DNA of 64,000 bases, taken from positions 105,031,497 to 105,095,496 of the forward strand of contig OY757020.1 of the NCBI GenBank assembly GCA_963580285.1, written 5' to 3'. Made by a program: the position numbers and the translations under genes. The notes beneath the pieces were generated by a model. That model did no database searches. It was not told the origin of the DNA and saw only the letters and a program-made list of their open reading frames with translations. How positions within the stretch are numbered: position 1 is the first letter of the stretch; every line of letters begins with the position of its first letter. Shown here in pieces: positions 12,534-22,640 of the stretch. This stretch comes from Lucinisca nassula. Its lineage: Eukaryota; Mollusca; Bivalvia; Lucinida; Lucinidae.

Positions 12534-13900
12534 TCTTTGCTCCTCATCACTGGGCGCAAAAATGTTTGTAGGGCAAACCTTTAAAGCTGAAAAATAACAC
12601 GCTGTTTTTCTACGAAAAGATAAAGAGCGTTGACGCCGCTAACGCTCAATCAGATTATAGAGAACAATGGTTTGTACTGACGTCATATGACGTCACTGAA
12701 AATCATATGACACAATGCGTTCATGGAAGTACGAAGTGCATTGTTTTCTATAGGTTTACATTAGGCTTTACACTGGAAGTGTAAATATTAACATATATGC
12801 TCATGGAAATCAAATAATCTCAATCATGTTAAGTAGTCCTTTAATATACTTATGCATGTATAAATGTAATTCATTCTGCTCAAGCTAGAGTCTATAGTGT
12901 AGGTTAATATTTTTATATACTGAAAAAAGACACTTTCGAGTGACGACTAGTTCTTTCTTTTTCTAGCCTTATGCAGAATCAACTATGGCATCTTCAAGCT
13001 AAGAATGTTAACCAGATGTTAATACTAAATGCGACGTTGGCGTCACAGATGAACTATTTGGCGTACGTGCCGTACTATGGATTGGAATGGCGTTGATAGC
13101 ACTTAATACGTGGGCTACAGTGTACACTGAAGCGGTTTGGTGTGGCGTCGTTGGGATGGTAATGTTTTGAGTTGACATGTGTGACACTGGACCGTGGCGT
13201 GTTGTGGCGGAAGTATGCATCTGCAAACTCATTTTGGTAAATGAGTCCCAATGCGCAACTAGGTGAAACGGAATATGACAGTTTGACTAAACATTAACTT
13301 CATTTTACATGCCGTGACACATTGTTCATTTCATGAATTATTTCTACGACTGATATTTTGCACGTCAACAGCCCAATGGTATGGTATCCGCATGTACGTA
13401 GAGGAGCAGATGGAAATATATTGTTTTGCGTTCGTATGCTATGGACAAGGAACACATGCTTTTTAAAAATCATCATTTAGGAATTCCATTGTATGAAACT
13501 AGAGACTGAGGGCATATTCATGAGTTATACTTATGACACCCCCAATTCCCCCACCCTCCGCCACCACAACGGGTGAGGGAGACCTATTGTTTTGGCGTGG
13601 ATCCCGTTTGCGATGGAATCGGCGCTGGTGTGGTCTGTTTCATCACGAAAACACGCCTATAGAAATTTGACCCCTTAAGCCCCACTTTTATAATGTAAAC
13701 CTTGGGCTTACAGGGGTATACCATATTTTTCTTAATTCTGCTCAAAATTCTGGTGGTAATTTTTACCAATACATTTGATTAGGCATGTTGTCATAATCTC
13801 CTTAACCTATTGGTTGATTCTGACTTAACTTGCCTGATTCTATCACTTGGCTGGGGGAAACAGTCATTAGGCTTTGATGGCCTTGGCCTTATTTTCAAGG
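12534..13900. other. Unassigned sequence with a double CRE-like palindrome
   Basis: I see no convincing coding region. At 12678-12695 lies TGACGTCATATGACGTCA, two complete CRE half-site pairs arranged as one 18-bp palindrome. A 74-codon minus-strand open frame at 13008-13232 is Thr/Ser/His rich and has no recognisable family. Confidence 0.4.
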
Positions 13901-15370
13901 GCACAGGTCCCCGATAACTGTCAATTTCGGCCAAAATGGCTCGCCTGCAATCTCTCTCATGAACATATTGATGAATTTTGTCACACTGGGTACAATATAT
14001 CACTGCAGCATACGTAAGATTTGATTAGGTTTTAATGAGCTTTACCTTATTTTCAAGAAAAGCTGTCAGATTTGGCTCATCCACACCCTGTCTCGTGAAT
14101 GATAGTTTGAGTTTTACGTCCCACCAACAGCTAAGGTTATACGGAGACGGGACCTTGGTTTAAAAACTCATCCGAAAGTCTGGAGAAGCCCGGGATCGAT
14201 CCTGCGATCCCTGGTTTACCAGGCGACTAGCGTAACCACTACACAACAGAGGCTTCTATGTCTCGTGAAGGAATCGATGAAATGTGTTAACACTACCAAA
14301 GATTTGATTAGACTTTGGTGACCTTGGCCTTAATTTAAAGGGCAGTGGCATGGCTTGTCTGCACCTTATCTAATGAACGAATCATTGAAACTCGGTCAAA
14401 CTAGGAAGCATCAATGCGGATCAATTTGTTATTGTTAATATGTTTGATACTGCACTTGAATTGAGGGCGAGGGTTGAAATTTCATATACTCCGAAGTTAC
14501 ACACCCACCCCTCTCCGTTGGTTTTGCTGCTGACCGTCTCAAGGTGATCGTTCGGTTCGCAGTGTCTTATTTGTTAATTGGATTTGTGCTGTTGGTTCAT
14601 GTTTCGTCTGATGTTTTTGTGTGGGCATCCATCATGTCCATGTCGCTTACATTCTTTAGGTCGCTTGAGATGGCTGCGTTCTTTCATCGAGGCCTTTCCT
14701 GAGTGACCTTTTCATACTTGTTTGGTGCAATATATCATTGCAGCATACCAAAGAGTAGATTAGATTTTGATGACTTTGACACAATTTTCAACGACACAGC
14801 CTCCTCGCCATCGCCCCTCCTCCTCCGAAAAAAAAAGAAAACCGTGAATTATGACTTCCCCTGCGCCCTATCATGTATCTCAGAAACCGTTCAAGCTTGC
14901 ATTGCTCAAGCTTGGTATACTTTTTATTGCCACCTACCAAAGATTTGATAAGATTTTGGTGACCCTGATCTTATTTTCAAGTGAACAGGCACCTCCATAC
15001 CCCAGAAAAGTCTGTCAGTTTTGATTTCTTGGCTTCTCTGTGTTCTATCCTAAACATTGCTGACATTTGGTCAAAATTGGTATAATTGATCATTGCATCC
15101 TACAAATAAGGATTATATATTTTAGTGACCTTGACTTTTTTCCTAGGTCACAGGCTCTCGAAATTTGTCAATATTGAGCAAATAATGGCTCGTATGCACC
15201 CTGTCTCTTATGAATTGATGAATGTTGGACAAGTTGGTACAATATAGATTCCAACCTAACACAAATTTGATTACATTGTGGTGATCTTGACCTTTTGTAA
15301 GGTCACATGCTCCCGAAAACTGTCAGTTTATGCACCTTAGATTTTGGTGACACATACCTAGATTTTGAGG
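13900..15370. repeat. Diverged ~190-bp tandem repeat
   Basis: Units with 'accaaagatttgattagatt', 'ttggtgaccttgaccttattt' and 'ttcaagg' recur near 14010, 14297, 14745, 14940, 15100 and 15265. Reverse SINE T2 lies inside at 14105-14262. No gene is supported. Confidence 0.5.
14105..14262 (-). mobile_element. tRNA-derived SINE (family T2), reverse
   Basis: The reverse complement reads like a tRNA: 'gtgtagtggttacgctag' (A-box region), 'cctggtaaaccagggatc', then 'gatcccgggc'. The 3' part is 'gctgttggtgggacgtaaaa'. It is better preserved than the copy at 12097. Confidence 0.7.
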
Positions 15371-15564
15371 TCAAATAGGTGTTTAGATTATGTTTATGGT
15401 GTTGGGGGCATTGTTTTCCTCTGAAAATATTTTAGATCCATTTTGTCGTTTGCTCATTGTGCTTGCTTTTGATCAGATAATTGCTAAGTGGATATTTGTT
15501 AAAACATCTTATTCTGACATTTCATTCGAGCATCCACAATCTACATTGCTCAGAAACATAGATT

Positions 15565-15637
15565 CTACCCAGCGGGCACATGCCGTTAATACAACGCCGC
15601 CTCAACGTCGATGCAACCACATGTGCCCGCTGGGTAG
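15565..15637. repeat. Short MITE-like inverted repeat
   Basis: An exact 18-bp inverted repeat, CTACCCAGCGGGCACATG (15565-15582) and its complement (15620-15637), flanks a 37-bp middle containing 'caacgtcgatgcaacc'. Short 'CCAGCGGGCAC' repeats of this style occur in many animal genomes. I do not assign a superfamily. Confidence 0.6.
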
Positions 15638-15934
15638 GGGTTTGATTTAACCAAATCATGGAGTCAATACAAACGATCATCAAGTTCTTCACTCAGTTAA
15701 TATAATTCAGTGTTTTGTATTGTTAACGGTGACAATTCTAACGAACATAGATCATAAATGTTTGTTCGTCACTCATTGTAAACTCTTCTATGTTTTTCTT
15801 TCTTTGAGGCGATTCAAACGAAAATCTATAATTCTGTTCACTCCGTTTAATTTTCTATGCATTCGTAATACACATTCTTGCATTCATGCATCAGTAAGCA
15901 GTCAGCATCAATGACTTATACCTGTTTACAATGG

Positions 15935-16210
15935 TTTGTTTGTTTGCATTGTGGTTTTTCGTCCCTATCAACATTATTTAGATCATTTTTGAGACATTTT
16001 TGTCGAATCTGATGACACTGAAATGAAATGACTTCTCAGGCCCAACAGTCCATAGAAACCGCTTGGGTTAAAGGAGCGGCTCGACTTGCATCGTTTCTCC
16101 TTGGCAAGCATAGACCTTGGTGGTTTACCAATACTTTTAGCTCTTCGTGGTGGAAAAACAATGCAGCCCAATCTATTTCTCCAAGCCCCGATGGGTGGGG
16201 GCTCGTTTAC
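15935..16210 (-). mobile_element. SINE family B, diverged full reverse copy
   Basis: In reverse it follows the family B order. On the plus strand 'tttgtttgtttg', 'tcgtccctatcaaca', 'gagacattttt', 'aaatgaaatgacttctcag', 'gtggtttaccaatac', 'atgcagccca' and 'agccccgatgggtgggggc' appear in turn. Many substitutions indicate an old copy. The 102-codon open frame across it is incidental. Confidence 0.65.
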
Positions 16211-16291
16211 AATGGTAAAGCTTGGATCTGAATGGTCGTGCTTCGGACAGATATAATGTTTTATTTCTAATGCTTTGTACATGTGCATCAA

Positions 16292-16449
16292 GTTCGAGCC
16301 TCGCTCGGGTCATATGTGAGACGCCAAGTTCTGCAACGGAAGGTCAGATGGTTTTTCTCCGGGTACTCCGGTTTTCGCCCATCTCTGATTAACGATCGGC
16401 TCGATATGAGTGAAATGATCTTGAAAGGGCCGTAAAAAACCAAAACCAA
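16292..16449 (+). mobile_element. 5'-truncated tRNA-SINE (T1) with 13-bp TSD
   Basis: It begins at the B box (gttcgagcc) and runs to 'gggccgtaaaaaaccaaaac'. It is flanked by the exact 13-bp duplication ACATGTGCATCAA at 16279-16291 and 16450-16462. The A box is missing, so the copy is probably dead. The duplication shows that truncation happened at integration. Confidence 0.85.
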
Positions 16450-16525
16450 ACATGTGCATCAAACTCCTCAGAAGTTTGCTATTTCGACGAACTTTTCCCA
16501 GTGTACGCAGAAAACAGAATACTTT

Positions 16526-17180
16526 TTGCAGGCTTGGGATTGGTCCCAAAAACGCTTATATTATCATGTTTGGGATCGATCCCAAAACTGATATGTTTAA
16601 CGTGCAAAAAGAAAAAAAAAACAAAAAAAAAAAAAAAACATTTTGGGATTGATCCCAAAAAACAAAAATTCACCTAATTTATAAATATGTTAATTATTTT
16701 CTGGGATTGATCCCAAAATGATAATCTATTTAACGTGTTAAAAAGAAATCAGAAAAATTTGGGATTGATCCCAAAATTGTTTATATCATTTGCAACTGTG
16801 TTGATGTGTTGAGATTTATTTTCGGGATCAATCCCAAAAAACACGAGTGCGTGGGATAATGCTTTTTTTCAGTCTTGGGATTGGTCCCAAAAACGCTTAT
16901 ATTTTCATGTTTGGGATCGATCCCAAAACTTATATATGAAACATGCAAAAAAAAAAAAAAAAAAAAAAAATTTGGGATTGATAAAAAAAAAATCACCTCA
17001 TTTATAAATCTGTTCAGTAATTATTTTCTGGGATTGATCCCAAAAGGATAATCTATTTAACATGTGAAAAAAAAAATAAAACTTTGGGATAGATCCCAAA
17101 AAATATTTATATCATTTACAACTGTGATGATGTGTTGAGATTTTTTCCGGGATCAATCCCAAAAACAGGAGTGCGTGGGA
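16526..17180. repeat. Dimer of ~342-bp unit packed with GGGATYGATCCC palindromes
   Basis: The palindrome TTTGGGATCGATCCCAAA, or variants with ATT, ATA, ATC or GGT at the centre, occurs about every 35-70 bp: near 16532, 16567, 16641, 16701, 16758, 16822, 16875, 16910, 17028, 17081 and 17148, plus one truncated at 16971. The two halves (16526-16867 and 16868-17180) align unit by unit. The spacers are A-rich. No coding potential. Confidence 0.85.
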
Positions 17181-17375
17181 TAATGCCCTAAGATAATGAA
17201 AATTAGTCTTGTATATTTGAACTTTGTACATGCTTTTTATGTGTTTGAGAAATTCTGTGCCCAAGATTTTTGAAAAAATGACCAAGAAAATCGTAAAAAA
17301 TACCGTAAATTATCAAAATATGACCAAAAAAAAGAGGAAATAAATATATTTTCCTCTTTCAAAATATACTTGGTT

Positions 17376-18264
17376 ATTTGTAATACTCATTTTGGTTGAT
17401 AAGGTTGTGATACCGTCAAAACTAAAGCGATGTTCATACCGGTTATTAAATAAATAAATAAAATTACTGAAGAAGATTCCTTCGAATAGAAGGTACAACA
17501 AAAGCCCACAAAACATCCTAGTCTACTTAAAGTACAGGGATGTCAAACAAGCAGTTGTTATACAACGAGGAACGAACATCGGTTTAATAATGACCTTCAA
17601 CAGGTATCTAAAGGATGTCAATTGATGGAACAGTGAAAAGCAATTGTAAAAGGAATCCCTGAGGATTGGAAAAATAAGAGCATTAAATGCATGTACGGGG
17701 AGACCTTTTACAGCCGCCACACGGCACAAACAAAACAGCCCTGATATGCAAAGTAGAAGTAAAACAAAGATCAGGAATTGATACAATTAACTTACTCCAC
17801 CCATAAAAGACACCAAAGGGAAAGAAATACAAACATTAAGCGACTAGACCATAATGGAAACCTAAACAAAGGAAGGCCATAAGGACAGTTACTTTCCCAC
17901 AAAATGGCCATATGGCCATCCAAAACCAAAAGACACAAGTGATACACACAGTAAGTAACAAACAACAACATAAATAAATCGCCACAGAAGAGCCGCCTTG
18001 GAACGGTCAGTGGAAGATTTCCACTGGGGGGCTTAAATCGATTTTACGTGGCCACAATCCTCGCCCTTACTTCCGTCGCGATTTAGACAAATAATTTGTT
18101 CAGTCCGCATGAAGGCCTCCTAACTCATCAGTGCAACATCTCCGTGAACACAAAAATCAAAGAACCACAGAGGTGAGACAACGGTGAGGACTCGACAGCA
18201 AGAAACCACTGAAATGCTGGAGCAAAAGAAAACCAACAGTTAGACTCCGATGAGCCCGACCAGA
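17376..18264 (-). repeat. Left pseudo-LTR
   Basis: This is an 889-bp direct repeat of 21527-22415, nearly identical: a few substitutions, for example 'aaaaggaatccctg' versus 'tataagcaatccctg'. It contains CAGTGGAA/TTCCACTG and ATGGCCATATGGCCAT inverted motifs that could fold in RNA. Open frames inside (for example 17523-17786) are duplicated in the other copy and show no recognised domain. Confidence 0.85.
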
Positions 18265-18316
18265 GACAGAGCATCAGGCACCAACCGACATTATCTCTCT
18301 AACTTTCAATAAGCCT

Positions 18317-19441
18317 TTACGTTGGAGCCGTCATAGAATCTGAGGCCTGACCCACCGGCGTGCAATTAAAGAGGGAAGCAAAGTTGCCAACCGTGATTGG
18401 GTTAACTACCATGCATGCAGTCTGTCGTATAATATCCATGTTGTACCCAATCTTTTTATATCGAAGAATGATTTTACGAAACTGGGTGCTGAAGTCATTG
18501 CGGTTATATATTTTTCTGAATTTATATACTAAGTCACCATAAAATTCGGGTTCCGATAGACCTTGTTGCAGAAGAGATTTATGTCCAATATTGAATTTTG
18601 AAATTAAATCAGAATGGCGTCTATAAAATTTTGAAAAGGCTTTGCGTAGTTTATGGTACCGATAACCCTGATTAAGGAGTTTAGCCGTTAATAATTTATT
18701 ACGAGTGTTGAAGTCAGTTACATGACTACACACTCTAGCAAATCGAATTAATTGCGAAATATAAACGCCATAGGATGGCGCACGAGGAACATCACCATCC
18801 AAAAAAGGAAAATTTACAATCTCAAAATCAAAGTCATCGCGTTTATCATAAATTTTGCACGAAACAAATCCATCTACAATAGATAGATGTAAATCCAAAA
18901 ACGGGGCCTCGGTATCAGAAGAATTTGCTTTATTTAACTGAAGTTCTAGGGGGTAAATCTGACTGATCAAACCATCAAAATAGGTATTATCAATATTTAA
19001 TAAATCATCTAAATATCTAGAAGTAGAGCTAAAAGCTTCAATAATTTCAGATTGGTTATAAATGGAAAGCGACAAAATGAAGTCTCTTTCATAACAATAC
19101 AAGAACAGATCAGCCACAAGAGGTGCGCAATTAGTACCCATCGGAATACCCACAATTTGTCTAAATAACTTAGTACCGAATCTAATATAAATACTGTCAA
19201 GTAGAAAGGTGAGGGCATCACACACTTTCTGACATGACCAAAGTGTATAATTCTTATGCTCTTTAGAAGTGAAAAATGCATTTCTGACATTACATGCAAG
19301 ATAGAGAGAATCTTCTCTATGAAAAGCCCATTCAATTAAATCATTAAGCTTTTCTTTTATAAGATTATGAGGAAGTGTAGTGTAAAGAGTGGAAAAATCG
19401 TAGGTAGACAGACTAGAAGCACGAAAATGTCTAGATTTCAA
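18317..19441 (-). CDS. Naiad Penelope-like RT, palm and C-terminal part
   Basis: 374 codons ending in TAA. It copies element RNA into DNA during retrotransposition. Visible RT motifs are YDFSTLYTTLPH (motif A, Asp about residue 15), GIPMGTNCAPLVADLFLY (motif B, about 98-115) and RYLDDLL (motif C, catalytic YLDD about 143-146). Then come FLDLHLSI and the family-typical FPFLDGDVP and SYGVYISQLIRFARVC. This is characteristic of Penelope-like RTs. The first Met is arbitrary: upstream coding continues in other frames (see 19607-21667), and frameshifts and at least one TAA lie between 19442 and 19606. A near-identical truncated copy is at 54024-54729. No in-frame UGA occurs in this part. Confidence 0.9.
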   Translation of the reverse strand: MKSRHFRASSLSTYDFSTLYTTLPHNLIKEKLNDLIEWAFHREDSLYLACNVRNAFFTSKEHKNYTLWSCQKVCDALTFLLDSIYIRFGTKLFRQIVGIPMGTNCAPLVADLFLYCYERDFILSLSIYNQSEIIEAFSSTSRYLDDLLNIDNTYFDGLISQIYPLELQLNKANSSDTEAPFLDLHLSIVDGFVSCKIYDKRDDFDFEIVNFPFLDGDVPRAPSYGVYISQLIRFARVCSHVTDFNTRNKLLTAKLLNQGYRYHKLRKAFSKFYRRHSDLISKFNIGHKSLLQQGLSEPEFYGDLVYKFRKIYNRNDFSTQFRKIILRYKKIGYNMDIIRQTACMVVNPITVGNFASLFNCTPVGQASDSMTAPT

Positions 19442-19606
19442 TTTATTTAAAACCTCATTCGAATTTTTTATAGACCAATAAAAATAAAAAACAGATTTCT
19501 TCCTGATCTTTCAAAGACTTTATCACAATATTTAATTACATGCGTTTTAATAGCAGTAAGACAGGAAGTTAATAATTAAGAAAGTTCAGTGGTAGTGCAA
19601 GAGCTA

Positions 19607-21667
19607 GAATCGTGGTTTGTAAGGTTTTTTATGAAGTTTTGGTAACCAGTATAGCGTAGGAAGCTTGTCTTGGCCTTCGTTAACACACACAGCAAACTTG
19701 GTGGCTGAAAGACAAACATGTTTATCTACTATAGCTCTCTCTTCAGCTAAAGGCTGAAGTTCATAGGCCTTAGTACCACCAAGCTCCTGCTTAAGCGTGT
19801 TAACATAGTGGAGCCGTCACACAACGACGACGTTGTTAGCGGCCTTGTCTGCAGGGGCCAAAACAAACTTCTTATGAAATTCTTGAATACCTAATTTAAG
19901 ATGACGTAAAGACGTCTTGGGCTTAGGAGGTAATAAGTTAGTATTTTGAGAATAGAAAGAAATGCGTATATTCACTAGTTTTAAAATGCTTAGTTTCCAG
20001 TCCTTAAGGGCTTTATGCTCAACATACTCTCGCTTACACCATCGATTACCGAATTCACTCAAGGAAGCAGCGATTTCATCTCTGCATTTACTGAAATCAA
20101 TTTTAGAAGGAAACCGATATTTCGGTCCTTTAGAAATTATATTCCTTATCCTAGAATCAGGAATAATTTTCAAATTGCCAGTAATTATGTGACCAGCAGC
20201 AGGATAGCAATACTTTGAGTTTTTACAATCACATGAATCAGGAGTATTAGTATCAATATCAAGATCTGAAACAAGTTTATTGAAATTAAAAATGATAGAT
20301 CTAACAGGTTTGTTATATTTATAGCAAATTATAGGTGTTTCAGTATTTTGAAAATAAGCAGGAATGGAAGAAAGCACCGATCTCTCACGGAAGATACTGG
20401 GCAAATCTATAAAATCCATACCCTTATTAATGAAGGATATTTTGAAGAAATGGCGTTTATGATTAATTTCAGAATCGATGTAAGGACGGAGAGTATGCTG
20501 AGTATAGCCTCTAGTTAAGAGAGCCGCATCATATAACTGATGAGAACTATCGTAGAATTTATTCGCCTCGGTGTCCAGAAGACGTAAAACAGAAACGGGT
20601 AATGAACTTAAAAATGAAAGCATAGAGTGGCGTCCATGATTTAATAATATAATTGACAGTCACTTCAGTCTAGTATTGTTTCGTTTAAACGCTCGTGATT
20701 TACGTTTAAAGTTACCATTTTTCCTGGTGCCGTGAGATCTAGTTCTGCGTTTTCGACATTCCAGGAGTGAGAAAATATCAAAGTCCGGCATTCTGGAAAT
20801 ATTACCCTCATGATAAATGTTGTCATTAAATCCCAGTGGAAAAGGGGTCTGTAAAAATTTAATCCATTTCAGTTCAGCTTCATGTCTTTTGATTATTTTG
20901 AATCTAGATGTAGAATTAGCATCGTAATAAAGTTTTTCCACTGGTTGTATAACAATGTTATTTACAGAATGACCTGTACGTCGAAAGTGACGGTACAAGA
21001 AAGTGTCAGTTTTCTTAGGCTTACTCATTCTACGATAATGCTCGTTAAATCTAGTTTTAAGCATGCGGTTAGTTTGACCGACGTACTGCATATTACAGTT
21101 TGCAGCACGTCAAGTAATTAGATAAATTAAATCTGTAGACTGTCATGTCAAATCAGACATGTTAACTAAAGAGAAGCGTCTACCGTTTACAGATGAAGTA
21201 ACGGTAGACGCAGTGCTTAAATGCGAACAACATCTACACCTCTTGGCATTGCACTTAGAAATACTGGGATACATTCCACTTCTTTTCCACGGATTAGTAT
21301 ATTTTCGAAGGATGGGCGATTTGAGAGGAGATAGTCTTATACGAAGACTACTCCCAAAAACATTGGTATTGCCTGCTCCTTTGAGATTAACTGAAGTTAC
21401 AGAAGACAAATTTAAGGGTCTAACCAATACCGAAGGCAACATAGTATTAAAGTTCTTAATAGAATGGGGAATCCGTACAGAAGAAGCAGAGTGTAACCTA
21501 AGGGGTGATATTGATATTTTAAATGTATTTGTAATACTCATTTTGGTTGATAAGGTTGTGATACCGTCAAAACTAAAGCGATGTTCATACCGGTTATTAA
21601 ATAAATAAATAAAATTACTGAAGAAGATTCCTTCGAATAGAAGGTACAACAAAAGCCCACAAAACAT
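19607..21667 (-). CDS. Naiad GIY-YIG endonuclease plus RT N-terminus, with four in-frame UGA
   Basis: A single minus-strand frame runs from about 21667 to 19607, interrupted only by four TGA codons at 21143-21145, 21110-21112, 20660-20662 and 19817-19819. Order: a basic Cys-rich part (CNAKRCRCC), then DLIYLIT and MQYVGQTNRMLKTRFNEHY (GIY-YIG fold; Tyr, Arg and His visible), a Lys/Arg-rich linker, SCDCKNSKYCYPAAGHI (the CxC linker), FHKKFVLAPADKAANNVVVV (RT N-terminus) and LPTLYWLPKLHKKPYKPRF. Two of the UGAs flank DLIYLIT, and another follows NNVVVV, where related elements usually have Cys. Selenocysteine recoding is the natural reading and is reported for clam Naiads. Ordinary nonsense decay is the alternative. 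No SECIS was identified by eye. Confidence 0.8.
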
Positions 21668-22415
21668 CCTAGTCTACTTAAAGTACAGGGATGTCAAACA
21701 AGCAGTTGTTATACAACGAGGAACGAACATCGGTTTAATAATGACCTTCAACAGGTATCTAAAGGATGTCAATTGATGGAACAGTGAAAAGCAATTGTAT
21801 AAGCAATCCCTGAGGATTGGAAAAATAAGAGCATTAAATGCATGTACGGGGAGACCTTTTACAGCCGCCACACGGCACAAACAAAACAGCCCTGATATGC
21901 AAAGTAGAAGTAAAACAAAGATCAGGAATTGATACAATTAACTTACTCCACCCATAAAAGACACCAAAGGGAAAGAAATACAAACATTAAGCGACTAGAC
22001 CATAATGGAAACCTAAACAAAGGAAGGCCATAAGGACAGTTACTTTCCCACAAAATGGCCATATGGCCATCCAAAACCAAAAGACACAAGTGATACACAC
22101 AGTAAGTAACAAACAACAACATAAATAAATCGCCACTGAAGAGCCGCCTTGGAACGGTCAGTGGAAGATTTCCACTGGGGGGCTTAAATCGATTTTACGT
22201 GGCCACAATCCTCGCCCTTACTTCAGTCGCGATTTAGACAAATAATTTGTTCAGTCCGCATGAAGGCCTCCTAACTCATCAGTGCAACATCTCCGTGAAC
22301 ACAAAAATCAAAGAACCACAGAGGTGAGACAACGGTGAGGACTCGACAGCAAGAAACCACTGAAATGCTGGAGCAAAAGAAAACCAACAGTTAGACTCCG
22401 ATGAGCCCGACCAGA
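21527..22415 (-). repeat. Right pseudo-LTR
   Basis: Partner of 17376-18264. Both boundaries are sharp. Inward, identity stops at 'atttgtaatactcat'. Outward, it stops at 'gagcccgaccaga', after which non-LTR RNase H sequence begins. Confidence 0.85.
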
Positions 22416-22640
22416 AAAGTTGGTTGTGCGTATGTTTCTCAAGATACGCACCAAACCTTGCGCCTTCCAGATGGTTCATCTATTTTTACAGCTGAAGCCA
22501 AAGCAATATACCTAGCTTTAGATTTTATCAGTTTTTCATCATTTCAAAAAGGAATTATATTTTCTGATTCACTTTCTGTTCTTAAGGCTTTAGACCATTC
22601 ATCATCTAAAAATCCTCAAATACAACAAGAATTCCGCAGA
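22416..22640 (+). pseudogene. Family A non-LTR fragment (RNase H piece)
   Basis: It encodes VGCAYVSQDTHQTLRLPDG, SIFTAEAKAIYLALDFI and IIFSDSLSVLKALDHSSSK, matching the RNase H domain of the elements at 30602-33189 and 45890-46150. It starts exactly where the pseudo-LTR ends and stops after about 72 codons, so it is a remnant. The acidic RNase H residues in the AEAKA and FSDS motifs are kept. Confidence 0.85.

Larger units (their letters stand above)
17376..22415 (-). mobile_element. Naiad-type Penelope-like retrotransposon, full-length tandem form
   Basis: Read on the minus strand it contains a pseudo-LTR, a GIY-YIG endonuclease, a linker with a CxC motif, a reverse transcriptase, and a second pseudo-LTR. 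The endonuclease lies N-terminal to the RT. That is the permuted order known for the Naiad/Chlamys group, not the order of classical Penelope. The direct repeats are offset by 4151 bp. Other copies end at 'agtagaagtaaaac' (position 17745 here), so this is best read as a complete unit 21895-17745 with partial head-to-tail units on both sides. The right edge abuts a non-LTR RNase H fragment. The copy is defective (frameshifts near 19480-19606). Confidence 0.85.

Noticed and set aside
18061..18145. CTGATGAG on the minus strand within the Naiad pseudo-LTR, suggesting a hammerhead ribozyme
   Set aside because: No GAAA core or matching stem I/III lies at the right distance. Naiads are reported to lack canonical hammerheads.
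20882..21608. Plus-strand open frames opposite the GIY-YIG region
   Set aside because: The minus-strand frame has clear family motifs. These are antisense shadows.
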